Assembly: GCA_015680625.1 (NCBI GenBank)
Contig: JAAAXW010000004.1
Coordinates: forward strand, 124,001 to 188,000
From: Mortierella hygrophila
Taxonomy: Eukaryota > Mortierellomycota > Mortierellomycetes > Mortierellales > Mortierellaceae
Reading direction: 5' to 3'
DNA length: 64,000 nucleotides
Made by a program: the position numbers and the translations under genes. This document shows, in pieces, positions 1 to 11,049 of the stretch. Within the stretch, counting starts at the first letter, position 1. Every line of letters starts with the position of its first letter. The notes below the pieces were generated by a model. The model saw nothing but the letters and a program-made list of their open reading frames with translations, did no database searches and was not told where the DNA came from.

Positions 1-427
1 TTGGCCGTCAACGATCCCTCTCTGACAAATTCGTCCGATCCTCCTCGCCAACCTTTGCTGCCACCTCCTCAATGAGCCGCCAACGATCCATCTCTGTAAG
101 CCTTCTTTCTTTTGGTTACAGGTCTTTGTTGTCGATCAAAGTTGCACACTCTTCTCTCTCTCTCTTTCTCTCCCTCTCTCTCTCTCTCACACTCTCCTCG
201 ATTGATTGCTTTTTTGTACTGAACCATTCGCCCATCCCTCTTTTGTATCACTCCCTCTCCTTCCTTCCTTGAAACACCTTGATATTTGTTAGGGCCATCG
301 CATCGATTCAGACAAAAGCAACACTTTGGAACACCATAACACCCCAACAGGATCTCTCCTCTCTCCTCCCCAATACACCCAACACCAACACCAGCAACAC
401 CATCTCCTCTCATCTACAATCTCTTCA
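1..427. other. Leader/promoter of the Uds1-domain gene
   Basis: This stretch lies upstream of the first gene. It holds a CT-rich tract (about 150-190, repeated TCTCTC) and several cytosine-rich blocks, as seen before many genes in this window. No coding exon could be supported; the reading frame of the next gene stays open upstream to 326 but only through a TTG, so the ATG at 428 was taken as the start. Confidence 0.5.
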
Positions 428-3400
428 ATGTCCGACCATAAAGTGGCCTCGTCTAGGACTCTCCTCTCCCCCTACAACCACTCTTCCTACTCCCAATCCT
501 CAGACTCCCTCGTCCACTCTCTCCCCACCCGAAAGATCTCCAGCAGCAACTTTATCAAACTAGCCCGACAGGCCTCCGACACTGCCTTTCGAAGCGTGGG
601 TCTCAGCCGAAAGCATTCTGATCACAACCTTCGGGAACAGGCTACTGTTGCTACTTCGACGAGTAACCATGGTAGCGGAGTGTATGAACAAAACCCAAAA
701 GTGTACCTCTACCAGCAACATCAACAACAACAATATCTTCACCAGCACTTCAAAACCCGCCTCCATCATCATCCTCTTCGACCACAGGGCGACGATACAG
801 TTCCTGAAGAGTGGGCCATGAACAACCAGCTCCTTCACACAGAGTCCTGTTCCTCAGACGACTACTATGACCCACCGCCAATTGTAAAGCCGTTTGCGTC
901 GAGATCGCTGAGGAGAAATGTCTCCATGCCCGATATGAAGGGCACAGCAGCAGCTATTGCTAATGCTGGCCAAAGCTCTTGTGAGCCCCGTCCTTCAAGA
1001 GCCACCTCTCCACAGCCTTCTGCTGCTGGTGCTCGCCAGGTCAACGGTAGTCGTAGTCGGAGTCGTCCACGAGTGCAACCATCCCATTTCATCACCACCG
1101 GCATGGCCAACAGCAACAACAACAACGCCACCTGTGAGCCCACCGTTGTTACCAGCAACAGCAATGGTCCATGCGAGCCTACTACTATTCTGCCCAAGAG
1201 CACGCCTGTGAGCTCTGGAGACGAACGTTCCAACATCCAACGAACACCTTCCCGCCCCCCTCGCAACCAGAGTCACATCAGCCCCCACCACAACAACATC
1301 AAAGTGTACCAACAGCATCAGAACCAGATCGAGCAACAACGACACCATGAACAACAACGCCAGCGACTCCTCACACGCCGCCAGGCCCTGTTTGACGAAT
1401 CCCTCCCAGAATACGGGGATGCTATGCTCTCGGTTTCGTGTGTGCTAGATGGATCGAGCCACAACAACAGTGTTAACAACACTAATAATAACTTGAACAG
1501 CAAGGATCTGCCTCCTACGCCTTCAGGCCCACCTCCATCGTTCTCGCTCCCGACCAGGAGCCGCCGTCGCACGGAGAGCAACAGCGAGACGGATTCGATT
1601 ACTAGTCCGACTGGTTCGTTGGCTCCAGTGATGTTGCCTGCGATGGGCACGAGTCTGACGAGGAATGGGAGTAGCAATGGAGGGATTATTCCACAGGATG
1701 TGTTGCGCAGTATGGATCCCAAGGATGTACAGAGGGTGGTATCATCGACGGTGATAGCCAGTCGAGTGTACAAAGTCCTCAACCCCGAGCAGCTCGAAAG
1801 CTTAAAGAAGGTAACTTTGGAGGGAGTTTTCTAGAGTGATCCAGTGATGTGTTGTGGCGAAAAGGGAACCAATCATTTCGGACAATGAATAATTATTTAA
1901 TTTGATTTGTCCAAGACACTCTTCACCACTGATCACTGATCGCCCTGGTAAACGAATTCCTCTGACCAATCTACTAACCCGATCTCTCTCTATCTGATTT
2001 CGTAATACGATCAATCGTTTGAATAGGAACAAGAGGGACTCCAACAGTTCGTCGAGGCAATGAATGTCTCCCTCCACATCGAAACCCGCATGCGCGACGC
2101 CTCCTCCTCCCTCATCCGCCTCTACGAGTCCAACCTCAACATCGACGCCGTCAAGGCCGCCAACAGCCAACTCCACGCCACAACCTTCAAAATGGACGAC
2201 ATTGTCCAAAAGTCTCAACAGGCCATGTGGCGACTCCTGGCCATCCAGCGACTCCTCCTCCAACATGAGACCGCGGTCTTGAATGCCGGGTTGAGACGAT
2301 TGGACAATGAGAACAGGGATCTTTCGAGGGCTGTTATGAGCTTGGAGACGGCTAGGGGTCAAGAGAAGGAGGAGAAGTTGAAGTGGAAGAAGGAACACAC
2401 GAGGCTTAAGGTGCAGAGTATTCTGCTTACACCTACGTCTCCTATTTTTGCCACTACTGCAAATGAGGTTGCGGTGCCGCCTACACCTCAGCTGCAGCTT
2501 ATTCAGGAGCAACTCTCGGCGATGGAGAACTATGCCAAGGAGTTGAGTGAGGATGTGTTGCAGAAAGACGAGAAGTTGAGTGAGCTCAAGATTGAGTTGG
2601 GTGCTGTCAAGGGTTGGGCGGAAGACTTTGAGGCTTCCCTCCAACAGGCCAAACAGGATTCTAGCTCCGAGGCTGCCGCTACTCATGCTGAAAAGACGCT
2701 TCAGGAACAGTTGAGCCGTCTCCAGTCCATGATCGAGGCCGACTACAAGGATTTCCACGTCCATGCTGACGAGCTCCAGGTCAAGGTCGACTTACTCACC
2801 GAGGAGAACCTTGCTTTCATCACCGCCGCCTCCGCTTCTAGCAAAACGTGCCCGTCAGATGATGACGCCTCATCATCTTCTGCCTCTTCTTCGCACTCCT
2901 CGCCTCTTGGTCTGACAGAACAGCAACAGCAAGAGCGTCTAGCCCGCCGATCCTGGCGCATCCGTGCCGGATTTTCGTCCTCCCGCGAAAGTATCCAACT
3001 CCACAATGTCCTACGAGAGAGTCTTTGGGAGCTGGATCGTCAGATTGAACTCGACGAGCGCCTCAGTACCTCCTCCTCTTCCATTTCCGATTTGTCTTCC
3101 GCCTTTTCCTCCTGCCGAAACTCCTCAGCCTCCACAGTCTCCAGCGCATTCTCTGTCGATAACACCAACGCCAACGGTTTCGTTAAACATGCTGGGAACG
3201 AGAGCCCATTGGTCATCAGCCGACGCTCCTCCTCCCGCAGCACCACCTCCGCCTCTTCCCCATCTTCACCCTGTACCGGGCGATTGAGCAGGACGAGCAG
3301 CACGAGTTCGAGTTCCAAGTTTGGACTTCGGGAGCAGGTCTTGATGCGGGATATGTGTTCCTCGCCGGAGATTGCTGCGCAGGGGTTGGGGTTGGTTGTT

Positions 3401-3472
3401 GAGTGCGAGGATGGGGAGGGGTTGGATACGATTGTGAAGGAGATTGAGCAGATTGTTATGCACCAGGAGTGA
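428..3472 (+). CDS. Uds1-domain (up-regulated during septation type) coiled-coil protein
   Basis: Two exons, 428-1810 and 2027-3472 (phase 0 intron GTAACT..ATAG), give 942 residues. Residues 1 to about 420 are disordered and rich in Ser, Gln, Asn, His and Pro. Around the splice junction lies a helical block (VLNPEQLESLKK, then EQEGLQQFVEAMNVSLH and ETRMRDASSSLIRLYES) that matches the Uds1 family (up-regulated during septation). Coiled coil follows to about residue 730, then a Ser-rich tail with a short conserved-looking acidic end. Family members are linked to septation and polarised growth in fission yeast; the exact role here is inference. The start is the first in-frame ATG; an earlier non-ATG extension is not supported. 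Confidence is high for the gene and moderate for the family. Confidence 0.8.
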
Positions 3473-3915
3473 GTGAGTGAGTGAACGAAGAAAACAATCA
3501 TAGGATTAAGTTTTGTAGCTTCTACACCTAATACAACTTGAACACGGTTTGCATCATCATTGCACAGCGTCAACGGACGTTGAAAGCGTAATTGACCACA
3601 ACGACAAAACCCTCTTTTCAACTGGGAACTCATCCCAGCGGCTCTCAATTTGCGTCAACGGACGTTTTGCATGTCAAAGCACATTTGCTCCTAATATGGG
3701 AAGGCGTCCGATGTGGTGGCAAAATACAAGCCACCGCGAGCTATGTGGTTTTCTTACCCACCATGGGCCATAAAACGGCTCTATTCCGCGGTACTTCTCT
3801 CTCTTCTTTGTTTTTTCGACACTCTTGTACAAGCACACGCACGCAACGTACACCCGACACACACATACGCTCGCTTGTTACTTTTCCTCTGGTTGACAAG
3901 GAAGACAACGACGCA
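3473..3915 (+). promoter_or_regulatory. Promoter region of the FHA kinase, with a repeated 15-mer
   Basis: A 443-bp spacer between two genes on the same strand. The exact 15-base sequence GCGTCAACGGACGTT occurs at 3567-3581 and again at 3652-3666, 85 bp apart. No TATA box is evident. The rest holds CT-rich sequence just before the start codon at 3916. Confidence 0.4.
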
Positions 3916-6900
3916 ATGGAACAGCAACCGCCATCGTCCCCCGAGTTCCGGGTGCCGACAGGTCCAGCCTCCCGCCCCAAGACATCACAGCAACAGCATC
4001 AGCAATCAGGCACAGGAACTGCATCGGATTCTGGCAACACGCCTTCGTCCTCTTCATTCGCATCAAGAACCTCTCCGTCCTCTTCTTCGAAAAGGGTCTC
4101 GACCGGCTCAACCTCATCGCAAGCCGCGGCCGATGGCTTTCGAGGCTCGCTCGCAGTACCACAACACTCAACAACAGCACCGACCACCGCCGCCAACACC
4201 AGCAACGGGAAGGCAGGAGTCCAGTATTATCAAAAACCGACAGCGTCTCAATTTCAGGGCGACCAGACGCAGCAAATGACTCAGACACAGATCCTCGAAG
4301 GGTCTGACGAGCTTCCGGACGACGACGTCGAGTCACCTTTGCTATTTGGTATTCTTGCAGGACGTGACAATACGATGCACCAGTCTCTGTTCAGCCACGA
4401 GGTGCCCTATACCTTTGGAACCTCGGACGATTGCGATGTGAAAATCAGCCATGAGCATTGGCCTGATGACAAGAAGACGAAGGAGCCTTGGTTCCGACTG
4501 AATTGTGTATGTTCTCCGCTTTTCTTTTCTTCTTTCAGGTTTGAAGATGGGTTATTGAGTGTTTCGTGCGTTTGGATATATCTTCTAGGTGGAAGGGATA
4601 GGGTTTGGACTAACGCGTGGTTTGATGATCCTTTATCACGTTGATCTGTTATAGGTACCGGCACCTGGCTCTGAGACTACGAATCAACTCGTGACTACCG
4701 TACAAGTTCTCAGGTACGCCGACGATGTTACATACTTTGCGACTTGGATGTTATAGATACCATATACTCTGAGAACAAAAGGCAAGCCTGTATAGTCTTT
4801 ATTCTCTTGCGAACTTACCTCGTTATTCCTTTCTCTTTTGCCAAATTAGCTCGTCGGGATTGTACATTGACGGGAACCGGATCGGGAAGGGCAAAACCCG
4901 TGTGCTGAGATGGGGCAATCAAATCGCAGGCGGACCAAAAGGGAGCGAACTTTTCGTTTATACCTACAAATTGCCCAAGGACGTGCGCACTGTCATCGCC
5001 ACGGAGAGGGCAAGGTACGAGCTAGAGGATGAGGAGCTAGCACATGGAATGTACTCCAAGGTTTACAAGGCGAGAGATATGGAGCACAACGAGGTCCACG
5101 CTTGCAAGGTCATCAACCGTCTTGCCCGCGATTACAACCCCGCCGAGCTAGCGAGTATGGAGCATGAGATCGAACTCCTGAAGGACTTGAGTCATGTAAG
5201 TTATGCTCGTCGTCATTTCAAGATTGCAAGAAAAGGTGTCCCTCAAGGCTAAGCGTTGTTGTTCCAAAAAGTGCTGAACATTATTCCTTTATTTCCGTTG
5301 ATTTGTAACAGGAAAACATTGTCAAGTTTGTGGATGTTTGTACCGTTGGACCCAAAACATATATATTTACAGAGCTCATCGAAGGCGTAACTTTACACAC
5401 TTACTACGCCCAGCAGCGCGAAGTCATAACCGAAAGCGAAGCGAGATATATCTTCAGACAGATATGCGACGCAGTCAATTACCTACACATGAGGAAAGTT
5501 GTGCACAGAGATATCAAGTCTGAGGTAAGAGACATCTTATGAGGAAGTACTAAGAATATTGCCCGTGCATGTTGAACGCAGTAGGTTCTATTTTCTTTTT
5601 CGTCCGCACTGTCAACTCAACAATGTACCATCGTTCTGAACTAGAATGTCATGGTGACACCAAACAACGTTGTCAAGCTGATTGATTTTGGTAAGCGGCT
5701 TTACTTCATCCTTTTTCTTTATTTGGTGCTGTTTGGAGCTGTGAATTACTAATCATAGTTCCCCTTGCTGCATCTATAGGTCTTGCTCGCGAATCTTGGA
5801 ATACGTCAACGATGCTATACACCTTCTGCGGTACGCCCTCATACATGGCGCCCGAGACCGCTGTCAACGGAAATGAGAAGAATGGATACGGACCTCCTGT
5901 CGGTAAGGGTTATTTTTGATGTGCCTTAATATTTGTTCTCATAGAAGCACTTTCTGGTTAACGAGCCACTCACCTCTACTTTTTAATTGCCCTTTTTAGA
6001 CGTGTGGGCTCTGGGGGTGCTGCTCTTCAGGATGTTGACTGGATGTTACCCGTTTGATGAGAAGTCATACGCAAATAGGGCCGCTTCTGGAAAATCCGAA
6101 ACGAAACCCACGGAGAACAATGCTGGATCCTCAGAAACTGAGGTTGTTGTCAAGGAGGGTGATGGAAAGATTAATGCAGAGCCATTGGAGGTCGATGGCG
6201 CTCCAAATGAGATAAACGACGAGGAGACGAACATGGTTGGAGTAGAGCGGCTAGCAGGAAAGGTCGTGTACACCAAAGGGAAACCTCCTTCGTACCTGAT
6301 GGACTGGAAATCTATCGTTGACATCCAGGCCATAAGAAGCAAAGAAGGTGAGTGGACGTCTCGGGACTGTTTCAAAATCTTACCCTACCATGCTAATTAC
6401 CGCAGATGTACGTTTCTAACAATATAACGCCTTCTCTCCTTTGTTTATCCATTATTTTAGTCAAGGAGCTGTTGAGCGGTATGCTGGAGATTGACCCATC
6501 GCAACGCATTCGCATTCAGCATGTTCTACAGACTGATTGGGTATGCATGATTGACGAGGAGTTGAAGAAACTTGAGGTGAGCGACCCGAGCGCCAGTAAC
6601 AGACTTAAATAATGAATGTGGCAATAATCGACACCATCACTGTTACTAACTTCGTCTATTGTCGCAACCTCACTTAGGATAAGTTAGCAGCGGAACAATG
6701 GGCGCGCGAGTTTGAAAATAAGCCAATCAAAGATGGCGAAGACATCGAAGGGCTCTGGGGCATGCTTACTATTGTACCTGGAAGTATCTCTGACGCTCCT
6801 CGACGCATTGGTCTGCCGGATAAGAAGGAGGAAATATGGATGGGGCGCAGAGCTGAAAGTAAGTGTATTAATATCTGCGACTCCCTTTGCCGGATTTCAT

Positions 6901-8273
6901 ATATCCAAGCGACACTTATGCTGACGTACAACTGTCCCTGTGTCTTATTCTACGTTTGTTAGTGGTCTCAGTTTGGTTGGGAAGCGATGTTGGACTCAGC
7001 GCTAAACACTGTGTCATAAGTCGCACACCAGATGGTGTCATGGTTGGCGACGCCAGGTAATACCCGCTGAGTGACTAATGCTTGCGATAAAAAAAAGAAG
7101 TTGCACCGCAAACATTGCACTGGTAGTGACACATCAATCGTTGCTAACGTAATTATCGTTGTTCGCATTTGAATTGTTAGCAAGAACGGAACCTACATTA
7201 ATTCCCAAAAGATCGGCTTGGGCCGGGGAATGCAGCTCATGGACGGCGATGAACTAGGACTAGTGGTTCCACCTGACCGGACTCGATTTGATGAAGGTAT
7301 GGATAATGATCATGTATGATTTTCACCTTCTATAACCCGCAATGCAGGCCATATGGTGCCAATTCTAACCTTTATTCAAGACCTTCGAGATCGGAACCAT
7401 AGATATCTTAAGTATATGGTTAGGCTCTACAAAACCCCGGCGGTCACTCCGGACCAAAAGGTTCGACGGCAGTATGTTTCTGCTGGAATCATCGCTGGAA
7501 CCTCTTCGCGGCCCAACGTCCGCAAAATGGAGATTCTGGAGATTCCTGAAACTGGCGATTGGCCGCCTGTTGACAATACGTGGGCAACGCTCATGCCGAT
7601 CAATACTCACACTAGAGTCGAGAGATTATCCACAACAAAGGCTATCATTGGACGATATGAAGGTACCAACGCGTGTCTTCAGTATTTTACACTTTTCGTG
7701 CTGGATTCGTCGCGACGTACAGTACCATTCTAACCAGGACACTGTTGCCTTTCTTTTTTTTTGTGTAGAATGCGATGTTATCCTTAGTAGCAACAAAATC
7801 AGCCGTGTTCGTAAGTGCTGTAACAAGATGCGAACTTAAAAGGAAACGCAGATATCTAATAGAGCGGCCATGCGCAAGTGTGCTAATATGCCTGTCCCGT
7901 TTTTTTGTTTTGTTGTTCTACCCATAGACTGTAAATTCGAATGGGATGAGGAAAATCGCGTGGCATATCTGACTAACTTGGGCCAGAACAGCGTCAAGGT
8001 CAACGGCGAGTCTTTTTCTGGGCCTGTTCAACTCCGGGAAAATGACCTGATACACCTCTTTTCCCACTCTAGCTGTAAGTTGAGTCATTTCTCGCTATTT
8101 TTTACCTGTATAATTAGTAGTTGTTATGCTAACGTGTCCTTTTCTCCCACCATGACCTATATATATATGCATCTGTTGTAGATGACGAGTCCGAATGGAT
8201 TGGCTACTCGTTTCATTACCTTGCAAAGGTCGAACTACCACCCAAGAAAAAAATAAAAGAGGAGCAGCAGTAA
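3916..8273 (+). CDS. Chk2/Rad53-like checkpoint kinase with three FHA domains
   Basis: Fifteen exons: 3916-4506, 4655-4713, 4850-5195, 5312-5524, 5645-5690, 5780-5902, 6000-6347, 6461-6576, 6678-6858, 6963-7056, 7181-7296, 7348-7662, 7769-7810, 7928-8074, 8182-8273; 942 residues, all phases agree. Order: Gln/Ser-rich N-terminus with SQ/TQ sites near residues 115-130; a divergent FHA domain (about 139-245); a Ser/Thr kinase domain (about 273-605) with Lys303 (HACKVI), HRDIKSEN (Asp399), DFG (Asp417) and MAPE; a second FHA (about 665-750, SAKH with His690, then NGTYIN); a third FHA (about 815-925, SRVHC with His864); and a basic end, PPKKKIK. FHA domains bind phosphothreonine. The SQ/TQ cluster plus FHA-kinase-FHA order is that of DNA-damage checkpoint kinases. 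The kinase domain carries an acidic insertion of about 80 residues after YPFDE. The third FHA is unusual, so orthology to Rad53 is not asserted. Confidence 0.88.
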
Positions 8274-8398
8274 CTCTTGTTACCCCTGCGATGTAGATTT
8301 CTACTTTAACGCCATCCTGACCGCCTGCTGGCGGTGTTCAAGAGACCTTTGGCGGGCCACACCACCTTTTTCCTTCTATCGAACCGCCATCGCCAAAA

Positions 8399-10697
8399 AT
8401 GAACTCCTACGAGGACGACGATATCGCCAACGAGGTCGACTTGGTCGTGAGCGCCTATCCCGTCCAGGACGACGGTCTTGATGAAGAACTCTTGGCAGCT
8501 GGTAATGTCCCACACCCTCAGGACACCTCTTCTCAGCCCTATGTCGAAGCAGCAACGATCGACAACAATTCGCCAAAGCTACCTTGAACACTCTCACACC
8601 CACACGCCAATGCTGCCACGATGGATCAGGATCCACACCTTTTTCCACATTCAGCTTCGCGAGGCTAATTCGACGACGTTTCATGAGCCTCAGGAGGGCG
8701 TACGTTTCGACTACTTTTGCACACGCTCTTAACGTTAAGCTCAGAACCGACTTGATCTTGGTGGCAACCATTCGTTTGCTCTCGGAGCAGGAATGCCGCG
8801 GTTCTCTACAAACTTTCAGGAACGAGATCACCTCTATATCTTCTAATCCACTATCTAACACGACCTTTTTCTATCTTTTTGATCACTGGAAACCCCCACG
8901 CCTTTACCTTCCACCGCGCACAGACCAGACCTCACAGCAATACCAGGAGGTCCAGATCCCAGATGTTGTCAAGAACTTTATCGTGTTCTTCCACCGCAAC
9001 GTTCTGGAGAACAATGTGCACGAGCTTCACTCGATCTACGAGCACTCGTTCAACAAGTTGACCGAGAAGTTCTACGCCAAGGATTCCTGGCCTGAGCCTG
9101 AGGCTATTGCGCCTTTGGTCAATGACGGTACGTGTTTCAAACAGGAGTTTCTTCGACTCTGACCCTGACTGGTGCTCAGGGAGCCTTTTTGCCTAGATAT
9201 TCATTCATCTAATCTTGTTGACCATTCATACATTTTTAGACCAGGTCTTCTTGACGCTTTACCGCGAGTTGTACTACCGTCATATCTACTCTCGCCTTGC
9301 TCCCACTATCGAGCACCGCTTCCACTCTTATGAGAACTACTGCGATCTCTTCAACTACATCTTGAGTAAGTTAAGCACAGGAACTACAATGGGCAGGACA
9401 CTATTCATACAGGATACACTTCAGACATCGCTTTAGAGTATGGGAATTCGACGCTAATTGCTGTCTTTTTCGTCCAACTTTTATTGTTCTCATCATGGCA
9501 GACTCGGAGGGACCAGTGCCATTGGAGCTCCCCAACCAGTGGTTGTGGGATATCATTGATGAGTTCATTTACCAGTTCCAGTCGTTTTGCAACTACCGCA
9601 ACCGCATCAAGAACAAGACCGACGAGGAGCTCGCCTTCCTCCGCGACAACTCTCAGATCTGGAGCTGCTACAGTGTCTTGAACGTCCTCTACTCGCTTAT
9701 CCAAAAGTCGCGCATCACGGAGCAGTTGTTGGTGTCGAAGAACGGAGGCGATATGCAGGAGGCTGCTGGAGAGTATGGATCGCGTCCTCTGTACAAGATG
9801 TTGGGCTACTTCAGCATTGTGGGCTTGCTCCGTGTCCACTGCTTGTTGGGCGATTTCACTTTAGCGCTCAAGATGATGGACAACATTGAGTTGAACAAGA
9901 AGCAGGCGCTCTTTGCCCGTGTCACCGCCTGCCATGTCACGACCTACTATTATGTTGGATTCGCCTACATGATGATGCGCCGCTACGCCGACGCTATCAA
10001 GGCCTTTTCCCACATCCTCACCTTCATCAACCGCACTAAGCAGTACCACACCCGGTCTTACCAGCACGAACAGATTACCAAAAAGGGCGACCAGATGTAC
10101 GCTCTCTTGACCATGTGCGTTACTCTCTGCCCCACCCGACTGGACGAGAACATTCACAGCCAGTTGAGGGAGAAGTACGCCGAGCAGTCGAACAAGTTAA
10201 CCAAGCCCGAGGAGGCCCTCCAGGTCTTTGAGGAGCTCTTCCACTTTGCCTGCCCTAAGTTCATTTCGCCCAACGGCCCTAACCTGGACGATCCCGAGGT
10301 CATGAACTTGACACCCTTTGAGCCTGTCCAGCACTACACCAAGATTTTTTTGGCCGAGGTCCGCCACTCGATCTTGTTGCCCACCCTCCGCTCGTACTTG
10401 AAGTTGTACACAACTATGGGCAATGCCAAGTTGGCGTCGTTCTTGGAGATTGATCCCGACCATCTGCGCACGTTATTGATGATGTCCAAGGTCAGGAGCC
10501 GTCAGATCAAGTGGGTTGAGGGCACGCTGCTCGAGGGAGAGTACCAGGGCACGTCGGATCTGGACTTCTGCATGAAGGAGGATATGATTCACATTGCCGA
10601 GTCCAAGATTGGTCGTCGCTATGGAGATTGGTTCTTGCGCAACATTAACAAGTTCCAGGATATCCTTGGCGGTTTAGAGCTTTCTGCCAAGGTTTGA
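8399..10697 (+). CDS. EIF3L: Translation initiation factor eIF3 subunit L
   Basis: Four exons: 8399-8501, 8924-9127, 9240-9365, 9502-10697; 542 residues (human about 564). The protein matches eIF3l along its length, for example DVVKNFIVFFHRN, YREL YYRHIY, PLELPNQWLWDIIDEFIYQF, YKMLGYFSIVGLLR, NIELNKK and the C-terminal DMIHIAESKIGRRYGDWF (PCI-type module). eIF3l is a non-core subunit of eIF3, which helps load mRNA on the 40S subunit in the cytosol. The first intron (422 bp) is the least certain junction; it was chosen because GT-AG and phase agree (codon G|AC) and the joined protein keeps the family's length. A poly(A) signal AATAAA lies at 10759-10764. Confidence 0.93.
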
Positions 10698-11049
10698 GAA
10701 CTTTGTATGAGGTGCAAGGAAGATGAAGGAGTGGAGGAGCTGGAACGGTGCTGTCCAGAATAAAACAAAGATATTACGCATTTCCATTGGTTTGCTCTAT
10801 TATTCAAAGGGAACGGTATTTGCCACCAAATTGATGTTTCCACTATTTCTTGAAACTTCTTCTCGTTTGACGATTCATTCTTTCCCCTTACCCTCCAAAG
10901 CACGAGCATCCTCGCTCGACATCCACCCAGTAACGAACCCCTCCACCCTTGACATTAGGCAAGAGCCGCAGGACGTGATTCTGAATCGCATTCACCGTTT
11001 TTTTCATCCCACCATCGTTATCTGTCAGACTTCTCTTCAGTCTGTCGAC
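10698..11049. other. Spacer between EIF3L and REV3
   Basis: Contains the EIF3L poly(A) signal at 10759-10764 and then the short leader of REV3. The REV3 reading frame is open through this stretch, but the first good ATG is at 11050. Nothing else is visible. Confidence 0.5.
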
